From NCBI GenBank assembly GCA_020072585.1, contig JAIQGL010000001.1:62001-126000 (forward strand): a stretch of 64,000 nt of DNA, written 5' to 3'. A model generated the notes under the pieces. The model did no database searches and was not told the origin of the DNA. It saw nothing but the letters and a program-made list of their open reading frames with translations. This DNA is from Terriglobia bacterium (GTDB lineage: Bacteria; Acidobacteriota; Terriglobia; Terriglobales; Acidobacteriaceae). Positions 49,232 to 58,606 of the stretch are shown here, in pieces; positions within the stretch are counted from its first letter, which is position 1, and each line of letters begins with the position of its first letter. Made by a program: the position numbers and the translations under genes.

Positions 49232-50005
49232 ATGGAACTGACCTCCCCGTTTGATTTCGTGAAGCGAAGTGTCCTCGCGGTCCAGGAGTACACCTACCTT
49301 TCCTTCCGAGCCGTTACCAATACGCTCCGCAAACCGTTCTACATGGCGGACACCATCCAGCAGGCCGATCTGATTGGCGTGGGGTCACTGCCTATCGTGA
49401 TGCTCACCGGAATGTTTACCGGCATCGTGCTGGCGCTGAATACTTCCAAGACCCTGGAACAGTTCGGCTCATTGTCGCTCACCGGGCAGTTGGTCTCTTT
49501 TTCCATGGTGCGCGAGCTCGGCCCCGTGCTCACCAGCCTGATGGTGGCCGGACGCAACGCTTCCGGCATGGCCAGCGAACTCGGCTCCATGAAAGTCACG
49601 GAGCAGATTGATGCCATGCGCGCCCTGGGCACTGATCCGTACAAGAAGCTGGTGACCCCGCGCGTCCTCTCCACCGTCTTCATGATGTTTTTTCTGACCA
49701 TCATTTCCGATCTCGTGGGCCTCGCGGGCGGATGGATCATTTCGTCTTCCATGCTGGGCCTTGATAGCTACCAGTACTGGAACAGCGCCTACCAGGTGTT
49801 GAAATACAATGACGTAATCACCGGACTGGTCAAGCCGCTGGTTTTTGGTTTCATCATCGCCACCGTGGGCTGCTACTACGGCATGAACACCAAGGGCGGC
49901 ACGCAGGGCGTGGGCCGCGCCACCACGCAGGCCGTGGTCGCTTCGTCCGTGCTCATCCTGGCTGTCGATGCGGTGCTCACCCAACTCTTCATCACGATGA
50001 GATGA
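49232..50005 (+). CDS. mlaE: MlaE-family lipid ABC permease
   Basis: 257 residues, about five membrane segments. The MlaE signature GLALQSxxQL is represented by TGIVLALNTSKTLEQFG, followed by SFSMVRELGPVLTSLMVAGR, SELGSMKVTEQIDAMRALGT and DPYKKLVTPRV, all typical. It transports phospholipids between the inner and outer membranes with MlaF. ATG 49232 is chosen because the family begins near MELTSPF. mlaF starts 6 bases after its stop. A periplasmic mlaD-type gene does not follow. Confidence 0.93.
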   Translation: MELTSPFDFVKRSVLAVQEYTYLSFRAVTNTLRKPFYMADTIQQADLIGVGSLPIVMLTGMFTGIVLALNTSKTLEQFGSLSLTGQLVSFSMVRELGPVLTSLMVAGRNASGMASELGSMKVTEQIDAMRALGTDPYKKLVTPRVLSTVFMMFFLTIISDLVGLAGGWIISSSMLGLDSYQYWNSAYQVLKYNDVITGLVKPLVFGFIIATVGCYYGMNTKGGTQGVGRATTQAVVASSVLILAVDAVLTQLFITMR

Positions 50006-50011
50006 CCCGGC

Positions 50012-50857
50012 ATGCCGCCTCTTGACACCGCCATTCCGCTGGATGATGACCGGTCGCTGGATACCGTGCACAAGGCCATCATCTTTGAAGACGTTTCCAT
50101 CTCCTTTGAGGATGCTCCCGTACTGAACGGCGTATCGTTTGAGCTCCGCCGGGGTGAAACCAAAATAATTTTTGGCGTCGCCGGTTCCGGCAAGAGCACA
50201 ATTCTCAAACTCTGTCTTGGCCTGCTCAAGCCGGACAGCGGGCATATTTACGTGCTTGGACATGACATCACCAAAATGACGGAAGAAGAGCTGTTTGACT
50301 TGCGCAACAAGGTCGGCATCGTCTTCCAGGAAAGCGCGCTCTTTGACTCGCTCAACGTGCGCGATAACGTGGCCTTTCGCCTGATGGAAGAACACCTGCC
50401 TGAGGCGGAGGTGGAAAAGCGGGTGCGTGAATCTCTAAGCTTCGTCGAGCTGGAGGATGCAATCGAGAAGTTCCCCGCCGAGCTTTCCGGTGGTATGCGC
50501 CGCCGCGTCGGCATTGCCCGCGCCATCATCACCCAGCCTGAGGTCTTGCTCTATGACTCGCCCACCGGCGGCCTCGATCCCATTACCTCAACCACGATCA
50601 TCGAGTTGATCATGAAACAGCGCGACGTCTACAAGACCAGCGCGCTGATGGTGACACATCGCCTACAGGACGGCTTTACACTTGCCGGCCACACTTTTGA
50701 TCCAGCCACCAAACACATGAAATCGTCTGACGGAATGCCATCACTTGATGTCCGTACAAGCTTCATGATCCTGCGGGACGGGAAAGCGGTTTTTGACGGC
50801 AATGCGCACGACCTTGGAAAGGTGGAAGACCCTTACATCAAGGAATATATTTCTTAG
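50012..50857 (+). CDS. mlaF: MlaF-family lipid ABC transporter ATPase
   Basis: 281 residues. Walker A GVAGSGKST, Q-loop VFQESALFDSLNVRDNV (the typical FQxxALFDSLTVxENV of MlaF), signature LSGGMRRRVGIARA, Walker B EVLLYDSPTGGLDP, and His in VTHRLQ. The C-terminal extra (TSFMILRDGKAVFDGNAHDL) is as in MlaF. It powers MlaE. The two genes are the last of the plus-strand group; no terminator is visible until the minus-strand one at 51051. Confidence 0.94.
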   Translation: MPPLDTAIPLDDDRSLDTVHKAIIFEDVSISFEDAPVLNGVSFELRRGETKIIFGVAGSGKSTILKLCLGLLKPDSGHIYVLGHDITKMTEEELFDLRNKVGIVFQESALFDSLNVRDNVAFRLMEEHLPEAEVEKRVRESLSFVELEDAIEKFPAELSGGMRRRVGIARAIITQPEVLLYDSPTGGLDPITSTTIIELIMKQRDVYKTSALMVTHRLQDGFTLAGHTFDPATKHMKSSDGMPSLDVRTSFMILRDGKAVFDGNAHDLGKVEDPYIKEYIS

Positions 50858-51050
50858 AGGGACGCCGCCTTCGCCGTTTCCACAGCAAACTTCATGCCTG
50901 TGGTTTAGCCTGCGCAGAATCCCGGCTTCAGCAGCTGGGGACGGTGGCCGGACTGCGATTTAGCGTTTTTAGCAGCGTGGTGGGCGTGACTGATGCCTCG
51001 ATCCGGTCCTTGCCATCCTGTTTGCCGTGGCCTTTTTCCGGACGTGGCAT

Positions 51051-51082
51051 AAAAAAAAGGCGGCATTATTCATGCCGCCTTT
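51051..51082 (-). terminator. Rho-independent terminator of the pilin genes
   Basis: On the minus strand AAAGGCGGCAT, 5-base loop, ATGCCGCCTTT, followed by eight T (A-run 51051-51058 on the plus strand). The stem is 11 bp, perfect. Located 14 bases after the pilX-like stop. It could also stop plus-strand transcripts from mlaF. Confidence 0.9.
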
Positions 51083-51096
51083 GTCTTTACAGCTGG

Positions 51097-52989
51097 CTAG
51101 AAATAAGAACTCTGGTTCAGCCACTGCACGCGCTGCACCGTCGTGGTGGCGGTTGCTGCCGTGACAGAGCCCAGGGTGACCGTAGTGGATGGGAACCACG
51201 GAGGGGCAAAACCGTTCTGAGAGAAGCGGCGATCAAAATACTGGTTACGCGTGGTTGTATTGCCGGCCTTAAGCTTGTTCGTAATGCGGCCGCCCACGAT
51301 CGTCAGGGTATTGATATGCGCGCCCACGTTGATTAAGCCGCCGGTGCCGCCCTGGGAAATTGACGCCAGTGCTGCATCAACCTCCAGGTTGCCGTTTGCC
51401 TGCTGATTGTTGAGTTGAATGTCGCCTGTGGCCGTGAAGATTCCCAACACCTGCCCTTTATCATTTCCCGGAATCAGAGTGTCCGCAGGCTGTCCTGGAA
51501 TCTGGTTCTGGGTCATCGTGACCGGTTCAGTCTTGTAAAGAACATCGCCCGTGATGGCGACGTTCTGTGCGGCTGTGATGGTTACAGCACTGTGGTCCTG
51601 GATTGCCGGTAGACCCTGGCCCGGTCCGGAGAGCGAAGTGATGCTGCCATTCGCGTACAGCATGGTCGCCGGACTTGTCGCGTTTGTGACCGGATCGACC
51701 ATCTGAGGCACCCCTGTGATGTTCAGCGTCGTGCTTCCGGAATTGACCGTGGTCAGGTTGTTCAGCACGTCAACGGTGACCTTTGTGGTTGTGGAGCCCT
51801 GCTTTATCGTAAAGATCTGCTGCGGAGAATTGTTCGCGCCCGTTGCCGTTGAAAGCGTTACCGTAGCGCTGCCTTCAACGTAGATGCCGCCACCGTTAAA
51901 TGTGGGCTGGCCATTCTGGATACTGTAAGGCAGGAAGACGCCGGAGCTTGCTCCCGAATTAGGATAGGCGTTCTTGTTGATGTCCATTACGCTGTTGTGG
52001 AGATCGCTCTTGGAGACGGGGCTATTGCTGTCGCCCTTGCCATCCAGTACGGCTCGTTCCTGATTGTAGTCATTCGCCGGCAGCGGTATAGCCGGTTGCC
52101 CCAGACTGAGACCCGCCTCGAATGTTGGAGCGATGGTCTGGCCGCCCAATTTGTCACTCGCTGCTGCAACCTGGTCGCACTTGTTGTTGAACTGATAACC
52201 GGCTTTCGCGTTGTGCAACGTTACTGTGTCAGTAAAAATGTAGCTGCCTGTGGTCCCGAAGTTAAAGGAGTCGTTGGAGAAGACCGGACCTGAGATCGTG
52301 CCAGGCACAAAAGATGTTCCATCGCAGATGGACCATTGATCGACGAACAGGCCCCAGGCAGCAAAGCTGGTCGTGGAATTCACCGGCTTTAGCGTGACGT
52401 TCACAGTCACGCTGCCACGGTCCGTCAGCGTAGTAGCCTGGGTTGACTGCGCCTGACCGATTGATTCCAGGGTGTAGTTGAAGATGTACCTATAACCTGT
52501 CACTGCACCAGTTGGCGCCTGGCAGGTCCCGCCCCCGCCCAGCACCGAGCAACCGTTCGTCGGATTCAGGACGAATGTTCCTGTGACTTTGTATCTGCCC
52601 GGCCAGGAATTGGAGGCTTGCCCCTGGCTTGTAAATGTTTGATATGACCCGCCGAATGCGCTATTGAGGTTCGCCTGCACCGTGGCATCGGTCCCAAGGG
52701 CTATGGGTTGCTGAGTGACGCTGAAAGACGCTGGAATGGCGGCGACGACCTGGTTCCGTAGATACGTTCGGGCCGCGTTCAATCCGGAGTCGGCGGCATA
52801 GAACGATCCGCGAAAATTCCGGTAGTAGCCATTCATCAGCATGTCTGATCTGACCGAGAAAACCATGGCCAGAATCAAGGCAGTCATCAACATAAGAATC
52901 AGCAAGGTGGTGATCAATGCGATTCCACGCTCGTTTTTACCCGCCTGCCTGCGTCTTGGCCTTAAATTCCGAACCTTTTCATATTTCAT
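51097..52989 (-). CDS. PilX-like type IV pilus minor component
   Basis: 630 residues, large for PilX. N-terminal hydrophobic helix with NERGIALITTLLILMLMTAL, preceded by basic residues, then SVRSDMLMNGYYRNFRGSFY AADSGLN-type pilin stalk. The long C-region is Thr/Asn/Gly-rich with beta-helix-like repeats (STATGANNSPQQIFTIKQGS, NLTTVNSGSTTLNITGVP), suggesting a long secreted adhesin-like domain. It is the last gene after pilV- and pilW-like genes. It should be assembled with the minor pilins that prime the pilus. Confidence 0.82.
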   Translation of the reverse strand: MKYEKVRNLRPRRRQAGKNERGIALITTLLILMLMTALILAMVFSVRSDMLMNGYYRNFRGSFYAADSGLNAARTYLRNQVVAAIPASFSVTQQPIALGTDATVQANLNSAFGGSYQTFTSQGQASNSWPGRYKVTGTFVLNPTNGCSVLGGGGTCQAPTGAVTGYRYIFNYTLESIGQAQSTQATTLTDRGSVTVNVTLKPVNSTTSFAAWGLFVDQWSICDGTSFVPGTISGPVFSNDSFNFGTTGSYIFTDTVTLHNAKAGYQFNNKCDQVAAASDKLGGQTIAPTFEAGLSLGQPAIPLPANDYNQERAVLDGKGDSNSPVSKSDLHNSVMDINKNAYPNSGASSGVFLPYSIQNGQPTFNGGGIYVEGSATVTLSTATGANNSPQQIFTIKQGSTTTKVTVDVLNNLTTVNSGSTTLNITGVPQMVDPVTNATSPATMLYANGSITSLSGPGQGLPAIQDHSAVTITAAQNVAITGDVLYKTEPVTMTQNQIPGQPADTLIPGNDKGQVLGIFTATGDIQLNNQQANGNLEVDAALASISQGGTGGLINVGAHINTLTIVGGRITNKLKAGNTTTRNQYFDRRFSQNGFAPPWFPSTTVTLGSVTAATATTTVQRVQWLNQSSYF

Positions 52990-52998
52990 TGCGCCCCC

Positions 52999-54072
52999 TT
53001 AGTCATTCATGCTGAGATTCCGTGGATTGATTACCACGGAGGCACTTTCGATTTTGTACGCGCCTCCATCAAACGTATTGCGGAAAATATTGGACGGGTC
53101 CGCTGGAGTGCGCCCGATCATCGAGACCCGTATCGAGCGGATCAGGTTCCAATCATGGTTGTAGGTGGAAGCGTCAAAGCTATACGTGTTGTCCGTGGTG
53201 CCATTCCAGATCGTTGCGCCGACTTTGAAACCAATGATCTGCTCGGCAATCACATTCGTCTGCCCTGACTGCGTCCTGACCAGCTTAGGGTTAGTCGGAT
53301 CAGAGGCGTCCACCGAATACGTGATGGCTGCGAGCTTCAGCACCCAGTCGGTGGCACAGAACTGGGTTCCCAGCTTGTTGCTGTCCGCTGTATTGGACAG
53401 CGAGAGCGGGTCGTAGGTGGTGCCATTGGTTCCATCCGCTCCGGTTGGATTGTGCGCCAGCTTTACTTTTCCGCCGGTAATTTCACCATCGCTGGTCAAG
53501 ATAGTGGTCGTCATCTGCGAGCCATCGCTCTTTACCAGCAAAAGCTGGTCGCCGGCGTGAAAGTCATCTGCCAGCTGGCTCAAGGTCGTCGTGCCCACAG
53601 GCGTTACAAACAAGCTGGAACTTGTGGTGCTGACGCAGTTGGAGCCGATGTCTTGAGGATTGGATGGCGGCGTTTTTCCGTCGATGGCAATGACATTCAG
53701 TGTGTCAAAGCAGCTCGGGCCGTAAGCTTTCGTGGTTGCGTTGTAACATCCAGTGCCCGGTAAACTATTTACGATGGTTATGCCGATGGGCCATGACGGT
53801 ATGTTGACGCCCTGATAGTAGCCGGTGCCGGCGTTGACCACGTCAATCTGCATCTGCGCTACGCTATTGCGCAAGGCAATATTTAACCCCGTCTGGTTCT
53901 GCTGCGAGACGAAGACCGGAACGTGCGACTTCACCAGGCCAATCGTGGCGGAGCTAATGACCAGAAAGAGCGCCATGGCCACCATCAGCTCTATAAGTGA
54001 AAAACCTGGCGATGATTTGCGCCGTAGCTCTTGCCGTGCAATCGTGCCTGCTAGTATGTGCCTTTTTGTCAT
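52999..54072 (-). CDS. PilW-like minor pilin
   Basis: 357 residues. Prepilin signature SSPGFSLIELMVAMALFLVI: short basic leader, then the hydrophobic stalk with Glu5 of the mature protein (after cleavage before Phe). The C-domain is beta-rich and Thr/Asn-rich with Cys (GTGCYNATTKAYGPSCFD). Such minor pilins form the pilus tip complex. It follows the pilV-like gene by 4 bases and precedes pilX by 9, an operon. Confidence 0.88.
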   Translation of the reverse strand: MTKRHILAGTIARQELRRKSSPGFSLIELMVAMALFLVISSATIGLVKSHVPVFVSQQNQTGLNIALRNSVAQMQIDVVNAGTGYYQGVNIPSWPIGITIVNSLPGTGCYNATTKAYGPSCFDTLNVIAIDGKTPPSNPQDIGSNCVSTTSSSLFVTPVGTTTLSQLADDFHAGDQLLLVKSDGSQMTTTILTSDGEITGGKVKLAHNPTGADGTNGTTYDPLSLSNTADSNKLGTQFCATDWVLKLAAITYSVDASDPTNPKLVRTQSGQTNVIAEQIIGFKVGATIWNGTTDNTYSFDASTYNHDWNLIRSIRVSMIGRTPADPSNIFRNTFDGGAYKIESASVVINPRNLSMND

Positions 54073-54076
54073 AACT

Positions 54077-54691
54077 TTACCTCAACATGCTGGCCTGGAA
54101 ATCGGTTGGCGCAGTCGCGTTCTGCAATGACACCAGAACGGTGAAACGACGCACCCCGGTGGGCAGGTTCGCAGGGCTTACTTCTATTGCCCATCGCCGC
54201 GAGAATGTAAGCATGTCGGGCGTTGCCGCCGGCGCGTTCGTTGCAGTCACTACGCTTATGCTTCCGTCCGGTGCGTGTGTCGTTGTGGTGTAGACGATAT
54301 TGCCACTCGCGTCTTTTCCGCTGACTGTCTCCACCATCTTCCCGTTGCCGGAAGAGATCCTCACTTGATCGAAGTAGTCCACCACTTCAGTGACTGCCCC
54401 AACGGTGACGGTTGCGGTGAGATCAGCGGTCAAACTGCCCGAACTCGTCCCACTGGGGACGGCTATGGCCGGATCGTTGTAGGGATAACGGTTCAGATCG
54501 TCCAGCTTCTCGGATGCCAGCAAAGCTTCCGTACTCATGTAACGGGACTTGGTCGAATTCCCGCCCATCTGTGCGAGCAGGGCCGCTAAAGCAAGCAAAC
54601 CGAAGGCGAGGATGGAGATTGCAATGACCGTCTCGATCAGGGCGAAGCCGCTTACGCGGCGGGACTTTCCGCGTGACTTGGATACTTCCAT
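54077..54691 (-). CDS. PilV-like minor pilin
   Basis: 204 residues from ATG 54691. Prepilin leader SRGKSRRVSGFALIETVIAI, cleavage before FALIE, then the hydrophobic helix LAFGLLALAALLAQMGGN. Remainder beta-rich with DYFDQVRISSGNGKMVE. It is the first gene of the pilin operon. The frame is open up to 55057 with sequence of unknown meaning, and Met 54727 is an alternative start; no clear ribosome site decides it. Confidence 0.82.
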   Translation of the reverse strand: MEVSKSRGKSRRVSGFALIETVIAISILAFGLLALAALLAQMGGNSTKSRYMSTEALLASEKLDDLNRYPYNDPAIAVPSGTSSGSLTADLTATVTVGAVTEVVDYFDQVRISSGNGKMVETVSGKDASGNIVYTTTTHAPDGSISVVTATNAPAATPDMLTFSRRWAIEVSPANLPTGVRRFTVLVSLQNATAPTDFQASMLR

Positions 54692-55317
54692 ATCTGGATA
54701 CCGTGTTGGCTTTACTCTTGCCGCCATAGTGTCGGAGTTGATGTTGGGCCTTTGGTGGAAGGCTGACGCCATTCCATCAGGGCAAAGTTGTAGTGTTGTG
54801 TCTGCCCGCTGCGCAGCGACGAACGCATGTTCTGTCAGTTCACTTATCGTTACTGGAGGAGCAAAGCTCAAAGCGTTGCCCTGCGTCGCCTGGCTGGTTA
54901 AGGCGTGCTCAAAATGGCGGTTCAAATCACCAACCGCACTGTCCAGGCAGCTGAGCACAGTGGTATGGCTGCCAATGAGAAGGTCTCCACTGGTTTGGGC
55001 CAGACAAGGCTCTTCTGGCGAAAACGTGGAAATGCGCAAAAATAGACTGCAATTCATTACTTCTTGGGTCCTGGGCTATCTTTACTATCTTGGCGTGCGT
55101 TTCTGGGCGAGCTTTAATCTTCGCGATCTTCTAGCTGGGCGAGCTCTATCTGGGCGAGCTGTTTAGAGGGAGTGAGGGAGTGATGGGAAGATTATGGTAC
55201 ATCGCCTCAAGTAACGCGACATTACAAAAGTAATAAAAAATTTAGAAATTCGCCCGAGGACTATAGTACTCATGCACGCGCAACCCGGCCGGAGCGAGAG
55301 CAGGAGACTTTCTGCGG
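54692..55317. other. Upstream region of the pilin operon, with direct CTGGGCGAGCT boxes
   Basis: No separate gene is supported, although an open minus-strand frame to 55057 could extend the pilV-like gene. CTGGGCGAGCT occurs at 55103-55113, 55135-55145 and 55150-55160, 32 and 15 bases apart. They may be regulator-binding sites for pilin expression or chance repeats. Confidence 0.4.
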
Positions 55318-55319
55318 CG

Positions 55320-55347
55320 AAAAAAGGCGGCCGTTTCAGGCCGCCTT
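55320..55347 (-). terminator. Rho-independent terminator of the topA operon
   Basis: AAGGCGGCC (minus strand 55347-55339), 6-base loop, GGCCGCCTT (55332-55324), then six T. A perfect 9-bp stem located 24 bases after the last gene's stop. Confidence 0.9.
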
Positions 55348-55370
55348 AAACAGATTTGGAATCGTAAACA

Positions 55371-55826
55371 CTACTTTCCGGCTTTGGCCGCCGCTGTTGC
55401 TGTGGCGCGGCGCTCAATTAAACGATCGCGCAGCCCTTTGATCTTTTTCTTCGCCGCCGGTTTGGATGTGAGCTTTTCCAGATGCAGGAGATACTCGGGA
55501 TCGATCTGGTCTTTGCGTGCCTGCGGAATATAGTGGCCAAACTTCGCCCACAGGAAGTAAGGCTCGGTTTGGGTTTCTATGAACAATTGTTCATCCACCG
55601 CGCCACGCAGCACCATGGCGGCAATCATGTTCCAGAATGTCAACACTTGGCGGAGGTAGGCATTGGGCTCCGTTCCGTACCCAACGATGATCGCCTTGAA
55701 CTCTTCATAGTTCTGCGGCCACAACTCGCCTATGGCATAGTTCCTGGCCGCTCGCATTACGGGTTCTCGCCGTAGATCATAAATTTTCAGAATAAACTGC
55801 GTGTCTTCCGCCTTCACTTTTGCCAT
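55371..55826 (-). CDS. Hypothetical protein co-transcribed with topA, 151 aa
   Basis: ATG 55826 (MAKVKAEDTQFILKIYDLRR) with AGGAGG about 12 bases upstream. Mostly helical and soluble: ARNYAIGELWPQNYEEFKAI, AYLRQVLTFWNMIAAMVLRG, EPYFLWAKFGHYIPQARKDQ, then a Lys/Arg/Ala-rich tail (ERRATATAAAKAGK). 23 bases after topA in the same direction and ended by a terminator. It may bind nucleic acid by its tail; no family function is recognised. Confidence 0.72.
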   Translation of the reverse strand: MAKVKAEDTQFILKIYDLRREPVMRAARNYAIGELWPQNYEEFKAIIVGYGTEPNAYLRQVLTFWNMIAAMVLRGAVDEQLFIETQTEPYFLWAKFGHYIPQARKDQIDPEYLLHLEKLTSKPAAKKKIKGLRDRLIERRATATAAAKAGK

Positions 55827-55849
55827 AGCCGTTCTGTTCTCCTCCTGCT

Positions 55850-58447
55850 TTAGCGTGCTTCGCGCTGCTCTGCTGCGGCGGCCTGTGCCTGCGTTACCCA
55901 TTCAGGCGTGGGAATTGACTTTGAATAATCGCACTTTACCACCACGGCTGCCGGCGCTGCTGCTTCGGCTGCGGCGCCCTTTTTGCCGCGTTTCCTCGGC
56001 TTCGGCTGGTCTTCTTCTTCAACTGACTTCTTGCTGTTGTTCGGGCACACCAGCACCGATCCTGACTTCAAATGTTTTTCCAGCAGGTATGGACTATTGC
56101 ACTGTGGGCATACCTCAGCCACCGGCTTGTAAGCCGACGTGAACTCGCACTTGGGATAATTCGAGCAGCCATAGAATGTGTTGCCGCGGCGGCGCGCCTT
56201 CTTTTCCACCAATTCGCCATCCGCGCACTGCGGGCACTTCACGCCGATAAAATTCTGCTTGATGTACTTGCAGTCCGGATAGCCGCTGCAGGAGACGAAC
56301 TCGCCGTAGCGTCCGTGGCGCAGCACCATGTTGCGGTTGCACTTGGGGCAGAGCTCTTCCAGCGGGACATCGGGAACGCGCTTGCCCTGGTCCAGCCGCC
56401 GCGTGGTCTTGCAGTCAGGATAGCCCGTGCAGGCCATGAACTGCCCAAAGCGTCCGCGCTTCAGCACCATCACGCGACCGCAGTTCTCGCAGTATTCATC
56501 CTGTCCGGTCTCCGGCATCTCCGCGCCGTCAAATTCAGGCAGGTTGACCGGGTTTTCCTTGGTGAATGTGCAGCTTTCCGGATCATCCTTTTTATAGGAG
56601 CTACAGGCGTAAAACGAGCCGTGTTTGCCCCACTTGAGCACCAGAGGAGAGCCGCATCGCTCGCACTTTTCGTCCGTGGGCTTTTCCATCCGCTTCACGT
56701 TCTCCATATGCTTTTCAGCGTAGCGGAGGTCCTTGGAAAATTTTTTATAGAAGCCGCCCAGCGCGTCCGTCCACTTTTCCTTGCCTTCTTCAATCTCGTC
56801 CAATTCTTCTTCCAGTCGTGCCGTGTAAGCAGGATCAAAAATTTCCTCAAAGTTCTTTACCAGCAGATCGGTTACCACCAGCCCCGTTTCCGTGGGTATG
56901 AACTTGCCGCCAATCTTCGTCACGTACTGGCGTTCCAGGATGGTGGAAAGAATGGTCGAGTACGTCGACGGACGTCCGATGCCGCGCTCTTCCAGTTCTT
57001 TCACCAGTGACGCCTCGTTGAATCGTGGAGGCGGCTCGGTGAAGTGCTGCTCCGGTTTCAGTTCGCGTAGCGTGAGCGCCTGACCCACTTCCAGCGATGG
57101 CAGCTTGTGCTTCAGCGCCTCGTCTTCTTCGTCCTTTGCGTCCTTCGATTCTTCATAGACTTTCAGGAAGCCTTCAAACTTCAGCACCGATCCTGTCACG
57201 CGGAAGGTGAATGATTCCGCCCCGTTTTTAGCCTGGATATCAATGCTGGTCTGGTCGAACACCGCCGGCATCATCTGTGAAGCCACAAATCTCTGCCAAA
57301 TTAATTTGTAAACCTTGTACTCGTCCTCCTGGAGATATTTCTTGATCTCATCTGGATGGCGCGAAACTGCCGTTGGTCGAATGGCTTCATGCGCTTCCTG
57401 CGCCGCCTTCTTTGACTTATAGACGTTCGGCTGATCGGGCAGAAAATCCTTGCCAAAGGTCGCCTCAATCGCCTGGCGCACTTCGCCCAGCGCGTCATTG
57501 GATACCCGCACGGAATCCGTACGCATATAAGTAATGAGGCCGACCGAGCCTTCATCGCCCAGTTCCACGCCTTCATACAGGCGTTGGGCAATCATCATTA
57601 CGCGCTTCACGCTGAAACGCAGCTTGCGTGATCCATCCTGCTGGAGCTTGCTGGTGGTAAAAGGCGGAGCAGCGCTGCGGCGGCGTTCCTTCTTTTCAAT
57701 ATCGCGTACGGACCACCGGGCCTGCTCCAGCGCCGCGGTGATCTTCTTGGATTCTTCCTCGTTCGGGACCTCGGTCTTTTCATCGCCCCGGCCGACAAAG
57801 CGCGCGTCAAATGCCGGAGGCTTGCCCCCGAAAAGATGAGCGTCAATGGTCCAGTATTCTTTCTTCTCAAACGCCTTGACTTCGCGCTCGCGTTCCACGA
57901 TCAGCCGTAGCGCCACGGTCTGAACGCGTCCGGCGGAAAGGCCCCGGCGGACCTTGTCCCATAGAAGCGGCGAGACCTGGTAGCCCACAATCCGGTCCAG
58001 CACTCGGCGTGTCTGCTGAGCATCCACCAGGTTGCGGTCGATATCGCGCGGATGCTTGAATGCCTCCAGTACGGCCTTCTTCGTAATCTCGTTGAAGGTC
58101 ACCCGATGAAACGGAGTTCCGCCCTTTTTTTTCTTTTTGCTGCCGTTTTCAGAAAGCTCTTCTTCCAGGTGCGCGGCAATGGCTTCGCCTTCGCGGTCCG
58201 GGTCAGGCGCCAGATAAATGGCCACGGCGCCCTTGGCCAGCTTCTTCAGCTTGGCCACAACTTTCTCTTTTCCGGGGATGACGACATACTCGGTGGAGAA
58301 GTCGCCTTCCAGGTCCACGCCGAGCTGGCTTTTGGGCAGATCTTTGATGTGCCCGAGCGAGGCTTCGACTTCATAGTCCTTGCCCAGGTATTTATTGATG
58401 GTCTTCGCCTTGGCCGGCGATTCGACAATGACGAGTGATTTTGCCAA
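55850..58447 (-). CDS. topA: DNA topoisomerase I (type IA)
   Basis: 865 residues. TOPRIM domain with Glu9 (VIVESPAKAKTI) and DPDREGE (82-88), catalytic Tyr307 in GLITYMRTDSVRVS, and the family's EAHEAIRPT. The C-terminal part has five Cys-type zinc-ribbon modules (CERCGSPLVLKWGKHG, CENCGRVMVLKRGRFG, CPKCNRNMVLRHGRYG, CPQCADGELVEKKARR, CPQCNSPYLLEKHLKS), the last one with an incomplete second pair, then a basic Ala-rich tail. It relaxes negative supercoils. Normal gene order start at ATG 58447. Confidence 0.98.
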   Translation of the reverse strand: MAKSLVIVESPAKAKTINKYLGKDYEVEASLGHIKDLPKSQLGVDLEGDFSTEYVVIPGKEKVVAKLKKLAKGAVAIYLAPDPDREGEAIAAHLEEELSENGSKKKKKGGTPFHRVTFNEITKKAVLEAFKHPRDIDRNLVDAQQTRRVLDRIVGYQVSPLLWDKVRRGLSAGRVQTVALRLIVEREREVKAFEKKEYWTIDAHLFGGKPPAFDARFVGRGDEKTEVPNEEESKKITAALEQARWSVRDIEKKERRRSAAPPFTTSKLQQDGSRKLRFSVKRVMMIAQRLYEGVELGDEGSVGLITYMRTDSVRVSNDALGEVRQAIEATFGKDFLPDQPNVYKSKKAAQEAHEAIRPTAVSRHPDEIKKYLQEDEYKVYKLIWQRFVASQMMPAVFDQTSIDIQAKNGAESFTFRVTGSVLKFEGFLKVYEESKDAKDEEDEALKHKLPSLEVGQALTLRELKPEQHFTEPPPRFNEASLVKELEERGIGRPSTYSTILSTILERQYVTKIGGKFIPTETGLVVTDLLVKNFEEIFDPAYTARLEEELDEIEEGKEKWTDALGGFYKKFSKDLRYAEKHMENVKRMEKPTDEKCERCGSPLVLKWGKHGSFYACSSYKKDDPESCTFTKENPVNLPEFDGAEMPETGQDEYCENCGRVMVLKRGRFGQFMACTGYPDCKTTRRLDQGKRVPDVPLEELCPKCNRNMVLRHGRYGEFVSCSGYPDCKYIKQNFIGVKCPQCADGELVEKKARRRGNTFYGCSNYPKCEFTSAYKPVAEVCPQCNSPYLLEKHLKSGSVLVCPNNSKKSVEEEDQPKPRKRGKKGAAAEAAAPAAVVVKCDYSKSIPTPEWVTQAQAAAAEQREAR

Positions 58448-58530
58448 CGTTACTCTTTTCCCTTGAATTCAAGTTGAAGCTAACACGAAACGGGCCACAC
58501 GACAAACATCACCATGGTCGTCGGCTCTTG

Positions 58531-58552
58531 GCTTTTAGCTTTTGGCCCTTGG
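58531..58552. repeat. Left inverted repeat of the four-helix-bundle unit
   Basis: 22 bases (GCTTTTAGCTTTTGGCCCTT plus GG) that agree at 20 positions with the reverse complement of 59044-59065. Related TTGGCTCTTGG units flank it on both sides. Confidence 0.75.
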
Positions 58553-58606
58553 CCAGTCAATGATGGCCGGGCTTGATTTCTACTAAAAATGTTCCTTGTA
58601 TGGCCT

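Noticed and set aside
54549-55166. 205-codon plus-strand frame opposite the pilV-like gene
   Set aside because: Antisense to the start of a clear prepilin gene and its upstream region; no signal of a protein family.
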